Assembly: GCA_001709035.1 (NCBI GenBank)
Contig: LVKA01000011.1
Coordinates: 620,001 to 684,000 of the forward strand
Origin: Candidatus Thiodiazotropha endoloripes
GTDB taxonomy: Bacteria; Pseudomonadota; Gammaproteobacteria; Chromatiales; Chromatiaceae
Length of the DNA stretch: 64,000 nucleotides
Direction: 5' to 3'
The notes beneath the pieces were generated by a model. The model was not told the origin of the DNA. It saw only the letters and a list, made by a program, of their open reading frames with translations, and did no database searches. Positions 1 through 8,649 of the stretch are shown here, piece after piece; the stretch's first letter is position 1; each line of letters starts with the position of its first letter. A program made the translations under genes and the position numbers.

Positions 1-682
1 TGCCGTCACCACCGTTGTTGTCAATGGTAGTGTTGGAGATAAAGGCGTAGATATCACCATGACTTCTCTCATCGACCCGAACGCCATCAAAATCTATCGC
101 GCCGGTACCATTGTACTCAAATGTACAACGGGTCAACTTTAACTCAATACCCAATGCAGAACCGGATCTACCGTCATCAAAGGCATCGGCATTATCATCG
201 ACGTGTAAACCATAGAGAGCGGAATGAGAAATGGTGACTCGGTCAAGGTTTACTGAGACATCATCACCAGAAGCATCGGCAGGAACGTTTATCACAATGC
301 CTCTGGTGGCGCTGTTGATTACCTTGAGGTTCTTGATCTTCACCTCACCGGCAGTATCGAATATCAACGTAGCGTCTTCCGTTGCGGCTGTAAGATTGGA
401 ATCCAGTACAAAACTTCCAGCGTTTGAACCATCGATGGTAGATCCCTTACCGACCAGGGTAATGGATTGTTCTCCCCTATAGATGGCCGGAGCACTCAAG
501 CTGATGTGGGAATATTTTTTAAACACGATCTCATCGATCTCCGGATTGTAGGAGGCTTGTTGAAATGCATCCTGAAGAGAACTCTCATCATAAACAATGA
601 CAGATTCGCCTAAGACCTGTGTGCTAACAGAAGTACAAATCAGAAGAGATAGCAGTGTAAGTTTGTTCATATTGTTTTCCAT
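1..682 (-). CDS. Secreted parallel beta-helix protein (5' part only; 3' end beyond window)
   Basis: About 227 codons are open on the minus strand from an ATG at 682 (a second in-frame ATG is at 670) to the window edge. The first ~20 residues (MNKLTLLSLLICTSV...) form a Sec signal peptide. The rest shows short alternating strands broken by turns such as GKGSTIDG, KIKNLKVIN, VTISHSALYG and TTIDNNGGDG, which is the rhythm of right-handed beta-helix (pectate-lyase-fold/NosD-like) proteins. Acidic turns (DDNADAFDDG) suggest calcium binding. No Shine-Dalgarno is obvious. A surface or extracellular role is likely; the substrate cannot be told from this fragment. The fold call is moderately sure, the function unknown. 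Confidence 0.7.
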   Translation of the reverse strand, partial: MENNMNKLTLLSLLICTSVSTQVLGESVIVYDESSLQDAFQQASYNPEIDEIVFKKYSHISLSAPAIYRGEQSITLVGKGSTIDGSNAGSFVLDSNLTAATEDATLIFDTAGEVKIKNLKVINSATRGIVINVPADASGDDVSVNLDRVTISHSALYGLHVDDNADAFDDGRSGSALGIELKLTRCTFEYNGTGAIDFDGVRVDERSHGDIYAFISNTTIDNNGGDG

Positions 683-1439
683 ACTAAATAATTATAATTC
701 TATCAACGATAATGGTTGAGGATGACGCTAATATGACAGATAGATTTCAGTTGAACAGTAATCAGTTAATGTGTACACATAAATCAGCGGGTTATCTAAT
801 CAGAATTATGATTTACCGTCTATCCTCTCACCCTTAATCCACAACCGTTCAACTGTCAAACGTTTTCAGATCGTAAAATATCAATCTCAGATAAGCGTGT
901 TGGATCGAGACGAATGAACTCATTCTCACGCACAGGCAATTGGAAGGGTTAGGCATGGAAGGAATTAATCAACAATGTTCTCAAGTTACTTACAGTACTA
1001 CAGATGGACTCTATATAAAGTCATTACATCAGATTCTCGGGCTAGGGGTTATTCAGAACACTCGGACTGGTTGACGATTCCAACCATTCTGTTCGGATGA
1101 GTACACACCACTTCCTGAAAATCGTTTTGCTCAGAGGCTGTGTGGTCGTTAGATAGCTCGATAATTTTGACTACCCATTGTGGGGGTATGTAATCCATTT
1201 ACCACCTCAGTTATCAAGACGAGATTGGTAACTCGACTTGGAATCCATAATAGCCTGTTTATTAGGATATTAATTCATATTAAGCTACTCTCGGTAGGTA
1301 GTTCGGTGTGGCCTTTGTACGAGTGATAGGAGATTACATTCTCTCGGTTTGTCCATTTTTAAGATAGTGACTATTAACTTCACGTCGTCGCCGGTATTGA
1401 AGGTCACTTCAATGGGCAATCATGATGGTACCGCCTAAA
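683..1439. other. Gene-free stretch
   Basis: AT-rich, with no open frame of useful length and no RNA gene that I recognise. It contains the promoter region of the minus-strand beta-helix gene and lies upstream of a decayed gene, so part of it may be further decayed coding sequence. Confidence 0.5.
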
Positions 1440-1811
1440 GTCGCCGGTTGAATGTCAACTTGCTGCCAGAGGTGACCGGGAGCGGCTATCTTACCCTGGA
1501 GGTTGGGGGAGGCTGTGTCACTGTCCAGGCCGTGGGGGGCAATCGGTTCAATGCCTGCACCTGAGCTGTTTGGTTACATTTACCACTACGGCTTGCTGGA
1601 ATTTACCCTGCCCTGTGAAATCTCCAATATCACCGCCTACTACCATATACCCGGTTTGACCTCTCTTGTGGCTGGCGTTTGCAGACAGGCTGGTTCGGGA
1701 TTTCTGCGCGCTACGCGGCCGATTCCCAGTCTTTCCAAGCTGGCGGTTCTATTGCTTGTCATGCTTGTCGGCGTTGTAGCTGTTGATTCGTTCAAACGGG
1801 TCTTTCTCTAA
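1440..1811 (+). pseudogene. Remnant of an IPTL-CTERM surface protein with choice-of-anchor-U-like domain
   Basis: Two adjoining plus-strand frames together read like the C-terminal end of a sorted surface protein. Frame starting near 1454 gives VNLLPEVTGSGYLTLEV then GGGCVTVQAVGGNRF and stops. Frame 1503 continues with IYHYGLLEFTLPC and NITAYYHIPGLTS, as in choice-of-anchor U domains (YpyGLfeFtl...vtiyyp). It ends in IPSLSKLAVLLLVMLVGVVAV followed by Lys/Arg, the IPTL-CTERM sorting signal (IPTLSEW plus membrane segment plus basic tail). A frameshift near 1540-1560 and the loss of the middle of the domain mark it as non-functional. The N-terminal body is not recognisable upstream. Confidence 0.6.
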
Positions 1812-2049
1812 CCAGTCTCTGGTCAGGTATCGGTTCTCACCAGGGGCATTGACCCCGCTGGTGTCTATTGGATTTGCAACAACTCGGTGTTCGTCTGATC
1901 GCTGACCAGTACAATGAGGCCAGCTGACAGCCCCTTGTTGGTTCATTCTGAAGGTCTGTTTTCCATTTCGGGGTGCGAAATCTCGTTCAGCTTCCGTTAA
2001 TACGCCCTCCCTTAAGCTCCATAGTACAGACACAATGATGGAGCTAACA

Positions 2050-2481
2050 ATGAAACATGCAGCAGCGATTACTTTCTCAACATTGATCCTTCTCTTTTAC
2101 GTCGGCACATCTTCGGCAATGAGCAATGCCTATGAACAAGGTTATGACGCTGGTTATAGCGATGGTTTGGAAGATGGCTATGTCAAGGCGTACAAACGCA
2201 GCTATCGTGAGGGCTACCGTGATGGCAAGGATAGATACTACGGCACGCACTCGAAAAGGTCATTCGATGAAAAAGAGTACATACGCGGTTACAAAGTCGG
2301 TTATGAAAAGGGCTACAGAAAAGGTACCAGAAAGGGTGATCGTCATGGCTATGAAGATGGTTATGAACAGGGCAGTATCGATTCGTTACGCAAAAAGATG
2401 AGAAAGAAGATGCGTCGTAAAAACTGTTACGACAGTCACCTGTATCTTGGTTCCGGAAGAAGATACAAGTGTTATAACTGA
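2050..2481 (+). CDS. Exported Gly-Tyr repeat protein, unknown function
   Basis: A small basic exported protein of about 143 residues. The ATG at 2050 (MKHAAAITFSTLILL) gives a clean signal peptide ending near SSA; an earlier in-frame ATG at 2035 would add five residues. The mature part is built of irregular repeats of the form GY-(2-3 residues)-GY-x-DG, for example EQGYDAGYSDGLEDGY, YREGYRDG, RGYKVGYEKGYRKG and YEDGYEQG, followed by a Lys/Arg-rich stretch and a Cys pair (NCYDS...YKCYN). Such periodic GY/DG repeats could form a turn-rich or adhesive structure; no family is recognised. It ends just before a strong hairpin terminator. Confidence 0.75.
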   Translation: MKHAAAITFSTLILLFYVGTSSAMSNAYEQGYDAGYSDGLEDGYVKAYKRSYREGYRDGKDRYYGTHSKRSFDEKEYIRGYKVGYEKGYRKGTRKGDRHGYEDGYEQGSIDSLRKKMRKKMRRKNCYDSHLYLGSGRRYKCYN

Positions 2482-2524
2482 AGGTTTTGATACTCTGGTC
2501 AGCCTGTCTTGATCACGAGTTTCA

Positions 2525-2562
2525 ACCCACCTGAATCGAACGGTGATCCAGGTGGGTTTTTT
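2525..2562 (+). terminator. Rho-independent terminator
   Basis: Stem ACCCACCTG (2525-2533) pairs with CAGGTGGGT (2549-2557) and runs into six T. It lies 43 bp after the GY-repeat gene and directly abuts the end of the convergent rhodanese gene. Confidence 0.9.
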
Positions 2563-2564
2563 AG

Positions 2565-3464
2565 TCAGGGTAGGTCGTAATAGCCCATCGCGTCAGCTTC
2601 TGCGTTGATCAATTTTCTTTTCATCTTGGTCGTATATGGCAGGCTTTGGTGGTAGCGCCATCCATCCTTGTCATCACTGCTAATGGTGCCGTCATTATTC
2701 AAATCGAGGTCATAGGCGATAAAGCCCTTTGCCATGGAACCGTCAGCAAGGGTCAGATCTGTTAATGTCTGATCATCGCCGACAACATAGCGACTGCCGC
2801 TGGAGCTGATGATCCCAGCCATGGGTTGACCGACGAATCCCTGCCAGATATTAGAGACATTTTCATAGCCTCTATCCTGGTAAGTGGCAAAGCAATCATC
2901 ATATTCACTACCGGTATAGCCTTTAAGATCGCAGATTGTCGTTGGCTTGGAGATAATGTTTGCCACAAGCACGCTGCGAAAGCCGGTTCGGCACAGCGTG
3001 GCGATCGGTGTTTGCTTGTCTTCGATTTTCTCTTCAATCTGTAAAAACAGGCTCTCCGGATCCTGTCGTACCTGATAGACCGTACCACTGGCGCAGGCAC
3101 CATCTTCCGTCCTCAGGTTGTCGGCACACTCTCTGTAGATCCTTGGGTATGGCATGTGAATGGCTTTTTTAGGATGACCCATACGATATTCAGTGGCATC
3201 TCTGACATCGATGATGGTGATTTTTTCATCTTCATCCTCTTTTTCCGAATCATCATCTTCACGTTGCTCTTTAAGTTTTCCCAGCATACCTAAATAGGCT
3301 TTGGCAGCACTGATGTCCTGTTGATAGAAACGCTCCAGATAGTATCTGTTGCCATCAGGCTCCCCATCCTGTGCGATCGCCAGATTGGTCGCGGTGATGG
3401 AGGTAGAGAGGAATAGGCTGGCAATGATGTGCTTTGCCGCTTTTTGACTTGGATATGATCTCAT
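2565..3464 (-). CDS. Secreted rhodanese-domain protein with acidic calcium-binding-like tail
   Basis: A 299-residue exported protein. A signal peptide (cleavage near AIA/QDG) precedes an acidic linker (EDDDSEKEDEDE) and a rhodanese domain: IIDVRDATEYRMGH at about 83-96 and the active-site loop CRTGFRS at about 158-164, with the catalytic Cys present. The C-terminal part has DLDLNNDGTISSDD, an EF-hand/dockerin-like Ca loop. Rhodaneses move sulfane sulfur, and a periplasmic one fits a sulfur oxidizer. Around the domain it has extra Cys residues (RECADNLRTEDGACASG, TICDLKG, DDCF) that may form disulfides. The specific partner is unknown; family assignment is firm. Confidence 0.85.
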   Translation of the reverse strand: MRSYPSQKAAKHIIASLFLSTSITATNLAIAQDGEPDGNRYYLERFYQQDISAAKAYLGMLGKLKEQREDDDSEKEDEDEKITIIDVRDATEYRMGHPKKAIHMPYPRIYRECADNLRTEDGACASGTVYQVRQDPESLFLQIEEKIEDKQTPIATLCRTGFRSVLVANIISKPTTICDLKGYTGSEYDDCFATYQDRGYENVSNIWQGFVGQPMAGIISSSGSRYVVGDDQTLTDLTLADGSMAKGFIAYDLDLNNDGTISSDDKDGWRYHQSLPYTTKMKRKLINAEADAMGYYDLP

Positions 3465-3833
3465 CCTTATCTCCCTGTTATATTGATTGTTTTTGGTTGA
3501 TCCCTAAGGTTGATGCGACTGTATGTGGCATGGATGGCTAGCTCAATAGAGTGGATTGAAACTGCCATCCGCATACGAGGCCGCGTGGCGGGACAACATG
3601 GTCAAGCTAGCTCAGGATTATTAAGAGCTGCTTAATTATTTGTCTTCAAAAGACCTACTCTTGATGTGAGTATCCAGGAGGTTCCTTCGATAGGGGCGTT
3701 TGCAGTCAGTGTCGTCGTGTTCCGTAGAATGGATCAGAAGGATCGGATGTTTGCTGCCTTAACAGCTTAATAGCAAATTTTTCGGGTTAGAGAGTTGGCC
3801 GATATTTGGCCTTGCCACAGCCGGGATTCTTGA
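3465..3833. other. Gene-free stretch
   Basis: No convincing ORF, repeat or RNA. It holds the upstream region of the minus-strand rhodanese gene and the trailer of the next minus-strand gene. Confidence 0.5.
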
Positions 3834-4148
3834 TCAACCCTCTTCATCACCAATCGGCTCATGCTCAGAGGTGGCGACCATGCCGATCAGTTTCTCCAGG
3901 TTGAGAAACAGGCAGAGTGTTTTTTCATGTCTGAGGATTGAGATGATGTCGTTGAATCGACTAATCGGAAAATGGATGACTGGTTTGTCTGATTGCAGTC
4001 TGTTCTGAGGTGGTTTGACGTCATCCTTGTGGAATATCAGTTCGCCGATTCTGACGTTGTCATGGAAACAATAGATTACGGCCTCATGTTTATGACCGCT
4101 GTATTGCCAGATTTTGTAGGAGTCAAAATCCTTTCTTATTGTCGCCAT
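3834..4148 (-). CDS. Hypothetical protein, 104 aa
   Basis: A cytosolic small protein without signal peptide or membrane segment. It begins MATIRKDFDSYKIW and has alternating strands (AVIYCFHDNVRIGELIFH) followed by a helical part (FNDIISILRHEKTLCLFLNLE) and an acidic end. I do not recognise the family with confidence; the strand-rich first half could be a small barrel. It stands alone, in the same direction as the flanking porin gene but separated by about 135 bp. Confidence 0.6.
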   Translation of the reverse strand: MATIRKDFDSYKIWQYSGHKHEAVIYCFHDNVRIGELIFHKDDVKPPQNRLQSDKPVIHFPISRFNDIISILRHEKTLCLFLNLEKLIGMVATSEHEPIGDEEG

Positions 4149-4282
4149 GGTCTGTATCCGCCTCTATCTTATATTTAATGGAGCCTAGGGTCTGTTAAGG
4201 TGAGCCTGCAAGTCTACCCAAGCTGAGAGCCTAAGGTATCAGATTATTTCTGGCAGACAAGGGTTGTGCCAGTGGCCGGTTA

Positions 4283-5122
4283 TCAGTAGTTTTCCACATT
4301 GACCCGCGTCTTCGATTCACTGATCACCCAGCTCACGGCTACCCCGATTGCTGCAAAGCTATCCTCGGTGAGCAGAGGGCTATCTTCGAAGACGGCATCA
4401 CTCAGAGTGTCATAACGGACAAATGCGCCAACCCAGGTGCGCTCAAAGCGTTTGGATAGGGTGAATAGAAACTGACTGCCACTGTAACCCCCACTGGTTT
4501 GATAGGCCGGTCGCTCACTGGTCGCATATTGGGGATCGACTCCGTAGAAATAGTCGTGTTGATCCTCAGTGGCATAGATTGGCCCGGCGACAAAGCCAAG
4601 ATTCCAACCCGGCAGTGCCGGCAGGTCGGTGATATCCAGATTGAGTCTGGGTGAGAAGACCCAGCCGATGGACTCTGATGAGCGTTCAACTGTAAAAGCG
4701 GCGCGGGCAGGCATACGCAGTCTAAGTGAACGTGTCCGGTTCTCGTTGCGCCATAGGGTGAGGTCGATCTGGGGGCCGAATTCAAAGGTGGTTTTGAGGT
4801 CGGGCATTCCCTCGCGGGCATTGATATCGTCGCTGTTGGTTGGTGGTGAAGCGGAAAAACTCAGTGTCAGATCAACCAGCTCCGAATCGAACAGGCTACC
4901 GCGGATGCCGTGCCGGTCAGCCTTGAGAAAATCACCGTGATAGACGAAGTAGGGAACAGGCAGTAGAAAGTTGTGCGTCTTGTCAGAACCGCGATAGGCC
5001 GGAAAGCTCATCGCCCCTATGCCAATGCCGGCTTCCCAGAGAGGTTTCTCCTCCGCGATGCTTAGCCCTGGGGTTATCAGCAGAGTGAGCATGATTGTTC
5101 GTAAAACAGTGCTGTTTATCAT
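4283..5122 (-). CDS. MipA/OmpV-family outer membrane protein
   Basis: A 279-residue outer-membrane beta-barrel protein. The signal peptide (LRTIMLTLLITPGLSIAEE) is followed by the family opening WEAGIGIGAMSFPAYRGSD, then repeated amphipathic strands with aromatic girdles (PVPYFVYHGDFLKAD, DLTLSFSASPP, LRLRMPARAAF, WVFSPRLNLDI, GWNLGFVAGPIYA, FLFTLSKRFERTWVGAFVRY) and a closing strand SFAAIGVAVSWVI. Family members scaffold murein hydrolases (MipA) or act as small porins (OmpV); which applies here is unknown. The common start motif and length fit the family. Confidence 0.85.
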   Translation of the reverse strand: MINSTVLRTIMLTLLITPGLSIAEEKPLWEAGIGIGAMSFPAYRGSDKTHNFLLPVPYFVYHGDFLKADRHGIRGSLFDSELVDLTLSFSASPPTNSDDINAREGMPDLKTTFEFGPQIDLTLWRNENRTRSLRLRMPARAAFTVERSSESIGWVFSPRLNLDITDLPALPGWNLGFVAGPIYATEDQHDYFYGVDPQYATSERPAYQTSGGYSGSQFLFTLSKRFERTWVGAFVRYDTLSDAVFEDSPLLTEDSFAAIGVAVSWVISESKTRVNVENY

Positions 5123-5534
5123 TAAAACATTCCCGAAAGAGACTGATGTCCTGTAGTAAGTCAGCCAGTGATGTTGCTGTTGTATGTTATAGAAAACTCA
5201 ATGCCAAATTCTGACGCTGAGGTAGCATTTCTCGAAAGTGGCACCATTCTATCCTGTAGCATTGATTTGCGTAACTCTCTTTCTTCGTCATGGCATCAAG
5301 CAAGGGATTTGCGAATTAAGGTGATCGAGAATCATCATGGGGTGGCCGGGTGGTTGTGGATTAACTGGTTGAACCATTGTTAATCAGGATTGCTTGAAAT
5401 GGATAAGCTTCGATTACGCTCTGTTGTACAGGTTTCCTGTCATTGTCTTCTACCTTTTCAAAAATCGTCCGCCTGCCTATAGTCGGTGAATGAGTGTAGG
5501 CTATTACCATTGTCGCTTCTCTGTTGGAGGAAAG
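5123..5534. other. Intergenic region between divergent genes
   Basis: Divergent promoter region for the MipA-family gene (minus) and the pentapeptide-repeat gene (plus). A 71-codon plus-strand frame at 5168-5383 has no ribosome-binding site and no recognisable composition, so I do not call it. Confidence 0.5.
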
Positions 5535-6287
5535 GTGATTAAGCATATCGTGCTCTCCCTGCTGTTGATCGTGTCATCACAATCACACGCTGAGAAGACC
5601 TCTCAGACCATGCCAATGGGGAATTGCAACAAGCCGCTCCCCCGGCATGACTATACCCATTGTGATTTCAGCGGCCGGGATCTCACCGGTGTCGATCTGC
5701 AGGGAAGTCGGTTGAGTGGCGTCAATTTTCAAAATGCCAAACTGATTGACTGCAACCTTTCCCAGGCAGACTTGGCCAAATCCGATCTGAAGTGGGCGAT
5801 GCTGTCCGGTTGCAAGGCAGACAATGCCGATTTCTCAGATGCTGATCTATTCCACACCAATTTCGATGAAACCTCGCTCAAACAGGCGGATTTCACCAAC
5901 GCCTATCTTTTTGGCGCCAGTATCAATGAAGCGAATGCTTCTGGCGCCAATTTTTCCAATGCAAATATGAAAGATATTTCAATGGAGGAGAGCCAGCTGG
6001 ACGATTCTCTATTTGACCGGGCGTTTATGATGAGGGCCGTTCTGATTGGCAGTACCCTCAGAAGGGCGAAGTTACGACAGGTTGTGTTGACCGGCGCGGC
6101 TTTGGAGCAGGCGGATTTTTCCCAGGCGGATTTGAGCGGCTCGCTGCTGAATGGGGTGGCCCTGACCGAGACACTTTTCAGGGAAGCGAACCTTAAGGGT
6201 GTACGATTTGTCAATGCCCGGGTACAGTCTGTCGATCTGAGCGGGGCCACAGGGGTTGGCGATGATTTCCCAGGTTTTATTCAGTGA
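5535..6287 (+). CDS. Exported pentapeptide-repeat protein
   Basis: A protein of about 250 residues made almost wholly of A(D/N)Lxx-type pentapeptide repeats (for example LTGVDLQGSRLSGVNF, ADLAKSDLKWAML, ADFSDADLFHTNF, ANLKGVRFVNARV), which fold as a right-handed quadrilateral beta-helix. I choose the GTG at 5535 because GGAGG lies 5 bases upstream and it yields a proper signal peptide (VIKHIVLSLLLIVSSQSHA). A Cys-containing segment (GNCNKPLPRHDYTHCDF) precedes the repeats. The role of exported pentapeptide proteins is unknown; DNA-gyrase mimicry (Qnr/MfpA) is unlikely given the signal peptide. Confidence 0.85.
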   Translation: MIKHIVLSLLLIVSSQSHAEKTSQTMPMGNCNKPLPRHDYTHCDFSGRDLTGVDLQGSRLSGVNFQNAKLIDCNLSQADLAKSDLKWAMLSGCKADNADFSDADLFHTNFDETSLKQADFTNAYLFGASINEANASGANFSNANMKDISMEESQLDDSLFDRAFMMRAVLIGSTLRRAKLRQVVLTGAALEQADFSQADLSGSLLNGVALTETLFREANLKGVRFVNARVQSVDLSGATGVGDDFPGFIQ

Positions 6288-6538
6288 ACCATAACTGGTT
6301 GTAATAGTTGAAAATATCCCCAAACACTGGGGGGCAGAACTATCGGTAGCTTGATATCTATCAAATCCCTATACCTCAGCTTGAGGTTTAATAGTTCATC
6401 AACGCAAAATCTGTCCAAATCGGAGATGTGCCTGCGTCCGGCAAGACTCTGTAAGATCCGGCAACAGACGGATGGTTTGAATTCTGCTTGCACCAGGTAG
6501 GATTCGTGTTAACAGGCCCTAGTTAAGGATCTGAAAAG

Positions 6539-6877
6539 ATGCTCATGATTCCGCGTATTCTGATGCTATTGTCCATTCTGTTCGGCGTGGTCCGGGTGGA
6601 AGCGGCGAGTGATGACCAGTTGACTGCCATTCGTGCACTGGGGAGTTTGAATGGTGTCGCTCTGCATTGCGGCAGGCTTGATCAGACACAACGGATCAAA
6701 CAGGCCTTGGTGCTGGCACTGCCAAAACAGCGGCAATTGGGAGAGTTGTTCGATTACCAGACCAACAAGAGCTTTATGGCATTCATCAACGAGAAGCGTA
6801 CCTGTCCTGCAACGGATACTTTCAATCAACAGGTTGATATGGCACTGGATAATCTCAATGCGGTATATCCAAGGTAA
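6539..6877 (+). CDS. Small exported protein upstream of the ZnuA-like/SCO fusion
   Basis: 112 residues with a signal peptide (MLMIPRILMLLSILFGVVRVEAAS) and a mature domain of about 90 residues, mostly helical, with two Cys (ALHCGRL and KRTCPAT) that could form a disulfide. The stop codon overlaps the next ATG (TAATG at 6875-6879), so it is translationally coupled to the metal-binding/SCO fusion and probably works with it in the periplasm. I do not recognise a family. Confidence 0.75.
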   Translation: MLMIPRILMLLSILFGVVRVEAASDDQLTAIRALGSLNGVALHCGRLDQTQRIKQALVLALPKQRQLGELFDYQTNKSFMAFINEKRTCPATDTFNQQVDMALDNLNAVYPR

Positions 6878-8328
6878 TGAGTAATATCGAAAAATATCCC
6901 CTGATCCCATTGTTGGTACTGCTTATCGCGGTCTTCTGGCCGCTCACGGGGGGGGCTGCAGAAGATCAGGATGAGTTTCGGGTTGTGGTGACGATCAAGC
7001 CACTGCATTCCATCGTGGCGGGCCTGATGGTTGGGGTCGGTAGACCTGAACTGCTGATCGACGATAGCCAATTACCCCATCAGTTCACCCCGTCGCCGGA
7101 TCAGCGGTTACGTATGCAGCAAGCCGATCTGCTGTTCTGGGTCGGTCCGGAGCTGGAGGCGTCACTTGTCGAGACCATACGCCAGTTGGGCAGCAATACC
7201 GAGGTCATCGAGCTGCTGTCCCATTCAGGTCTGAAGGTATTGCCGTCTCGTCATCAGCCGCAACAGCGTGATCCCCACTTCTGGCTGGATAATCGTAACC
7301 TGATGATTATGTTGAACGATCTGGCTAGTCTGCTGCAGCAGATGGACGCAAAACGAGCACATGTCTATGAGCGTAACCGGCAGACCGTATTGGCCCGGCT
7401 GGCCCGCATCGATCGGGAGTATGAGTATGGCTATCGGGGGATGAAGGCGGGATTGGGCATTCAGTATCATGACACCCTGCAATATTTTGAGCAGGCGTAT
7501 GCCCTTAAAGTTCTGGATTGGCTGACAGGTTTGCCGACACAACACGCCGATGCCAAAGGGTTGCTGCGGGTACGCGAGAGGATCGTTGCCGGCGAGGCGG
7601 TCTGTCTGTTATCGGAGCTTGGTTTCCCAAATCAACACCTTGCACTACTGACTCAGGAGAGTGATATCAATCATGGTATTCTGAACAGCTTCGGAATTGG
7701 CTTGCCACCTGGTCCAGATCTCTATTTCACACTCATGGAACATAACACGGATGAGATAAAACGCTGTCTGAATGCTGACATGGTGCGAGCGAAGCAGGCA
7801 AGGAGTGCTGCGCAACAGGAGAGGCTACACGCCACCGAGGGCATCGGTAGAGGGACGTTTCTGCTCACTGACCATCTGGGCAGGTTGGTGAGTAATGAGA
7901 GCATGCTGGGTAAGTTTGCGGTTGTCTATTTTGGCTATACCTACTGTCCGGATATCTGTCCGACCTCATTGCAGATTCTATTCCAGGCGCTGAATGAACT
8001 GGGCGCTAAATCCGACCACTTTCAGCCCTATTTCATCACCATCGATCCGCAGAGGGATACTGTTGCGGTAATGAAAAACTATGTCGAGTATTACGACGAA
8101 AGGTTGATTGGCGTTACCGGTTCCCCAGAAATGATTGAGCGGGTTGCCAGTCAGTTCAAAGCGAGATACGAGCGGGTAGAGGAGGCGTCAGGGGGGGCTG
8201 GTCTCTACCTTATGGATCATACCGCCAGTCTCTATCTGCTCGATCCGCAGGGTCGATTCATTACCAAATTCGCACATGGGATTTCCCCTGTGGAACTTGC
8301 CGCAAAAATGCGCGACCTGCTTGAGTAA
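6877..8328 (+). CDS. Periplasmic fusion: ZnuA-like metal-binding domain + SCO1/SenC domain
   Basis: 483 residues. After a signal peptide, residues ~30-310 match cluster A-I (ZnuA/TroA-type) substrate-binding proteins: VVVTIKPLHSIVAGLM, then the three metal-ligand histidine motifs PHQF (~67), DPHFWL (~132) and YHDTLQYFE (~197). Residues ~325-483 are a SCO1/SenC domain with the copper-binding CPDIC motif (~355-359) in YFGYTYCPDICPTS and the distal His in MDHTASLYLLDP (~446). SCO proteins deliver copper or reduce thiols for CuA centres. Placed 320 bp upstream of nosZ and coupled to a small exported protein, it probably handles copper for NosZ or a haem-copper oxidase. The ABC permease and ATPase normally paired with a ZnuA domain are absent. 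The two-domain fusion is unusual. Confidence 0.88.
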   Translation: MSNIEKYPLIPLLVLLIAVFWPLTGGAAEDQDEFRVVVTIKPLHSIVAGLMVGVGRPELLIDDSQLPHQFTPSPDQRLRMQQADLLFWVGPELEASLVETIRQLGSNTEVIELLSHSGLKVLPSRHQPQQRDPHFWLDNRNLMIMLNDLASLLQQMDAKRAHVYERNRQTVLARLARIDREYEYGYRGMKAGLGIQYHDTLQYFEQAYALKVLDWLTGLPTQHADAKGLLRVRERIVAGEAVCLLSELGFPNQHLALLTQESDINHGILNSFGIGLPPGPDLYFTLMEHNTDEIKRCLNADMVRAKQARSAAQQERLHATEGIGRGTFLLTDHLGRLVSNESMLGKFAVVYFGYTYCPDICPTSLQILFQALNELGAKSDHFQPYFITIDPQRDTVAVMKNYVEYYDERLIGVTGSPEMIERVASQFKARYERVEEASGGAGLYLMDHTASLYLLDPQGRFITKFAHGISPVELAAKMRDLLE

Positions 8329-8546
8329 CCAGCCGTCTTCAATTGAGCGCTCACCTCTCGTTAAAATAAATAAAATTTATCCTGACGGCCGACAACTGAA
8401 TACGCATAGTAGATTTTCGGTAATTTACTTTGATCGAGACCACTTATAAATAGGTATCTCTCGTTTACCTCTTTGTGGTTACTTGCCGCGCAAGCTTCAA
8501 GCGGAATTGGGCGATATCACCTAATATAGTTTCGATAGTGTGTCAT

Positions 8547-8560
8547 TTGACCTAAATCAA
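8547..8560. promoter_or_regulatory. FNR/DNR-type box upstream of nosZ
   Basis: TTGACCTAAATCAA matches the FNR/DNR consensus TTGAT-N4-ATCAA at 9 of 10 fixed positions. It lies about 90 bp before the nosZ start, a usual place for an activating site under low oxygen or nitric oxide. Confidence 0.75.
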
Positions 8561-8649
8561 TGAGATTACTTGGTCGTTTGATGAATATCTTTCAGTCGGC
8601 ATATCGTCTGATATGCACTTCTCATTAATAATCATGGGGACGGGGAACG

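Noticed and set aside
1749-2033. Minus-strand 94-codon frame
   Set aside because: It overlaps the plus-strand IPTL-CTERM remnant, has no ribosome-binding site and resembles no family.
5168-5383. Plus-strand 71-codon frame between two divergent genes
   Set aside because: No ribosome-binding site, mixed composition, no recognisable domain or signal peptide.
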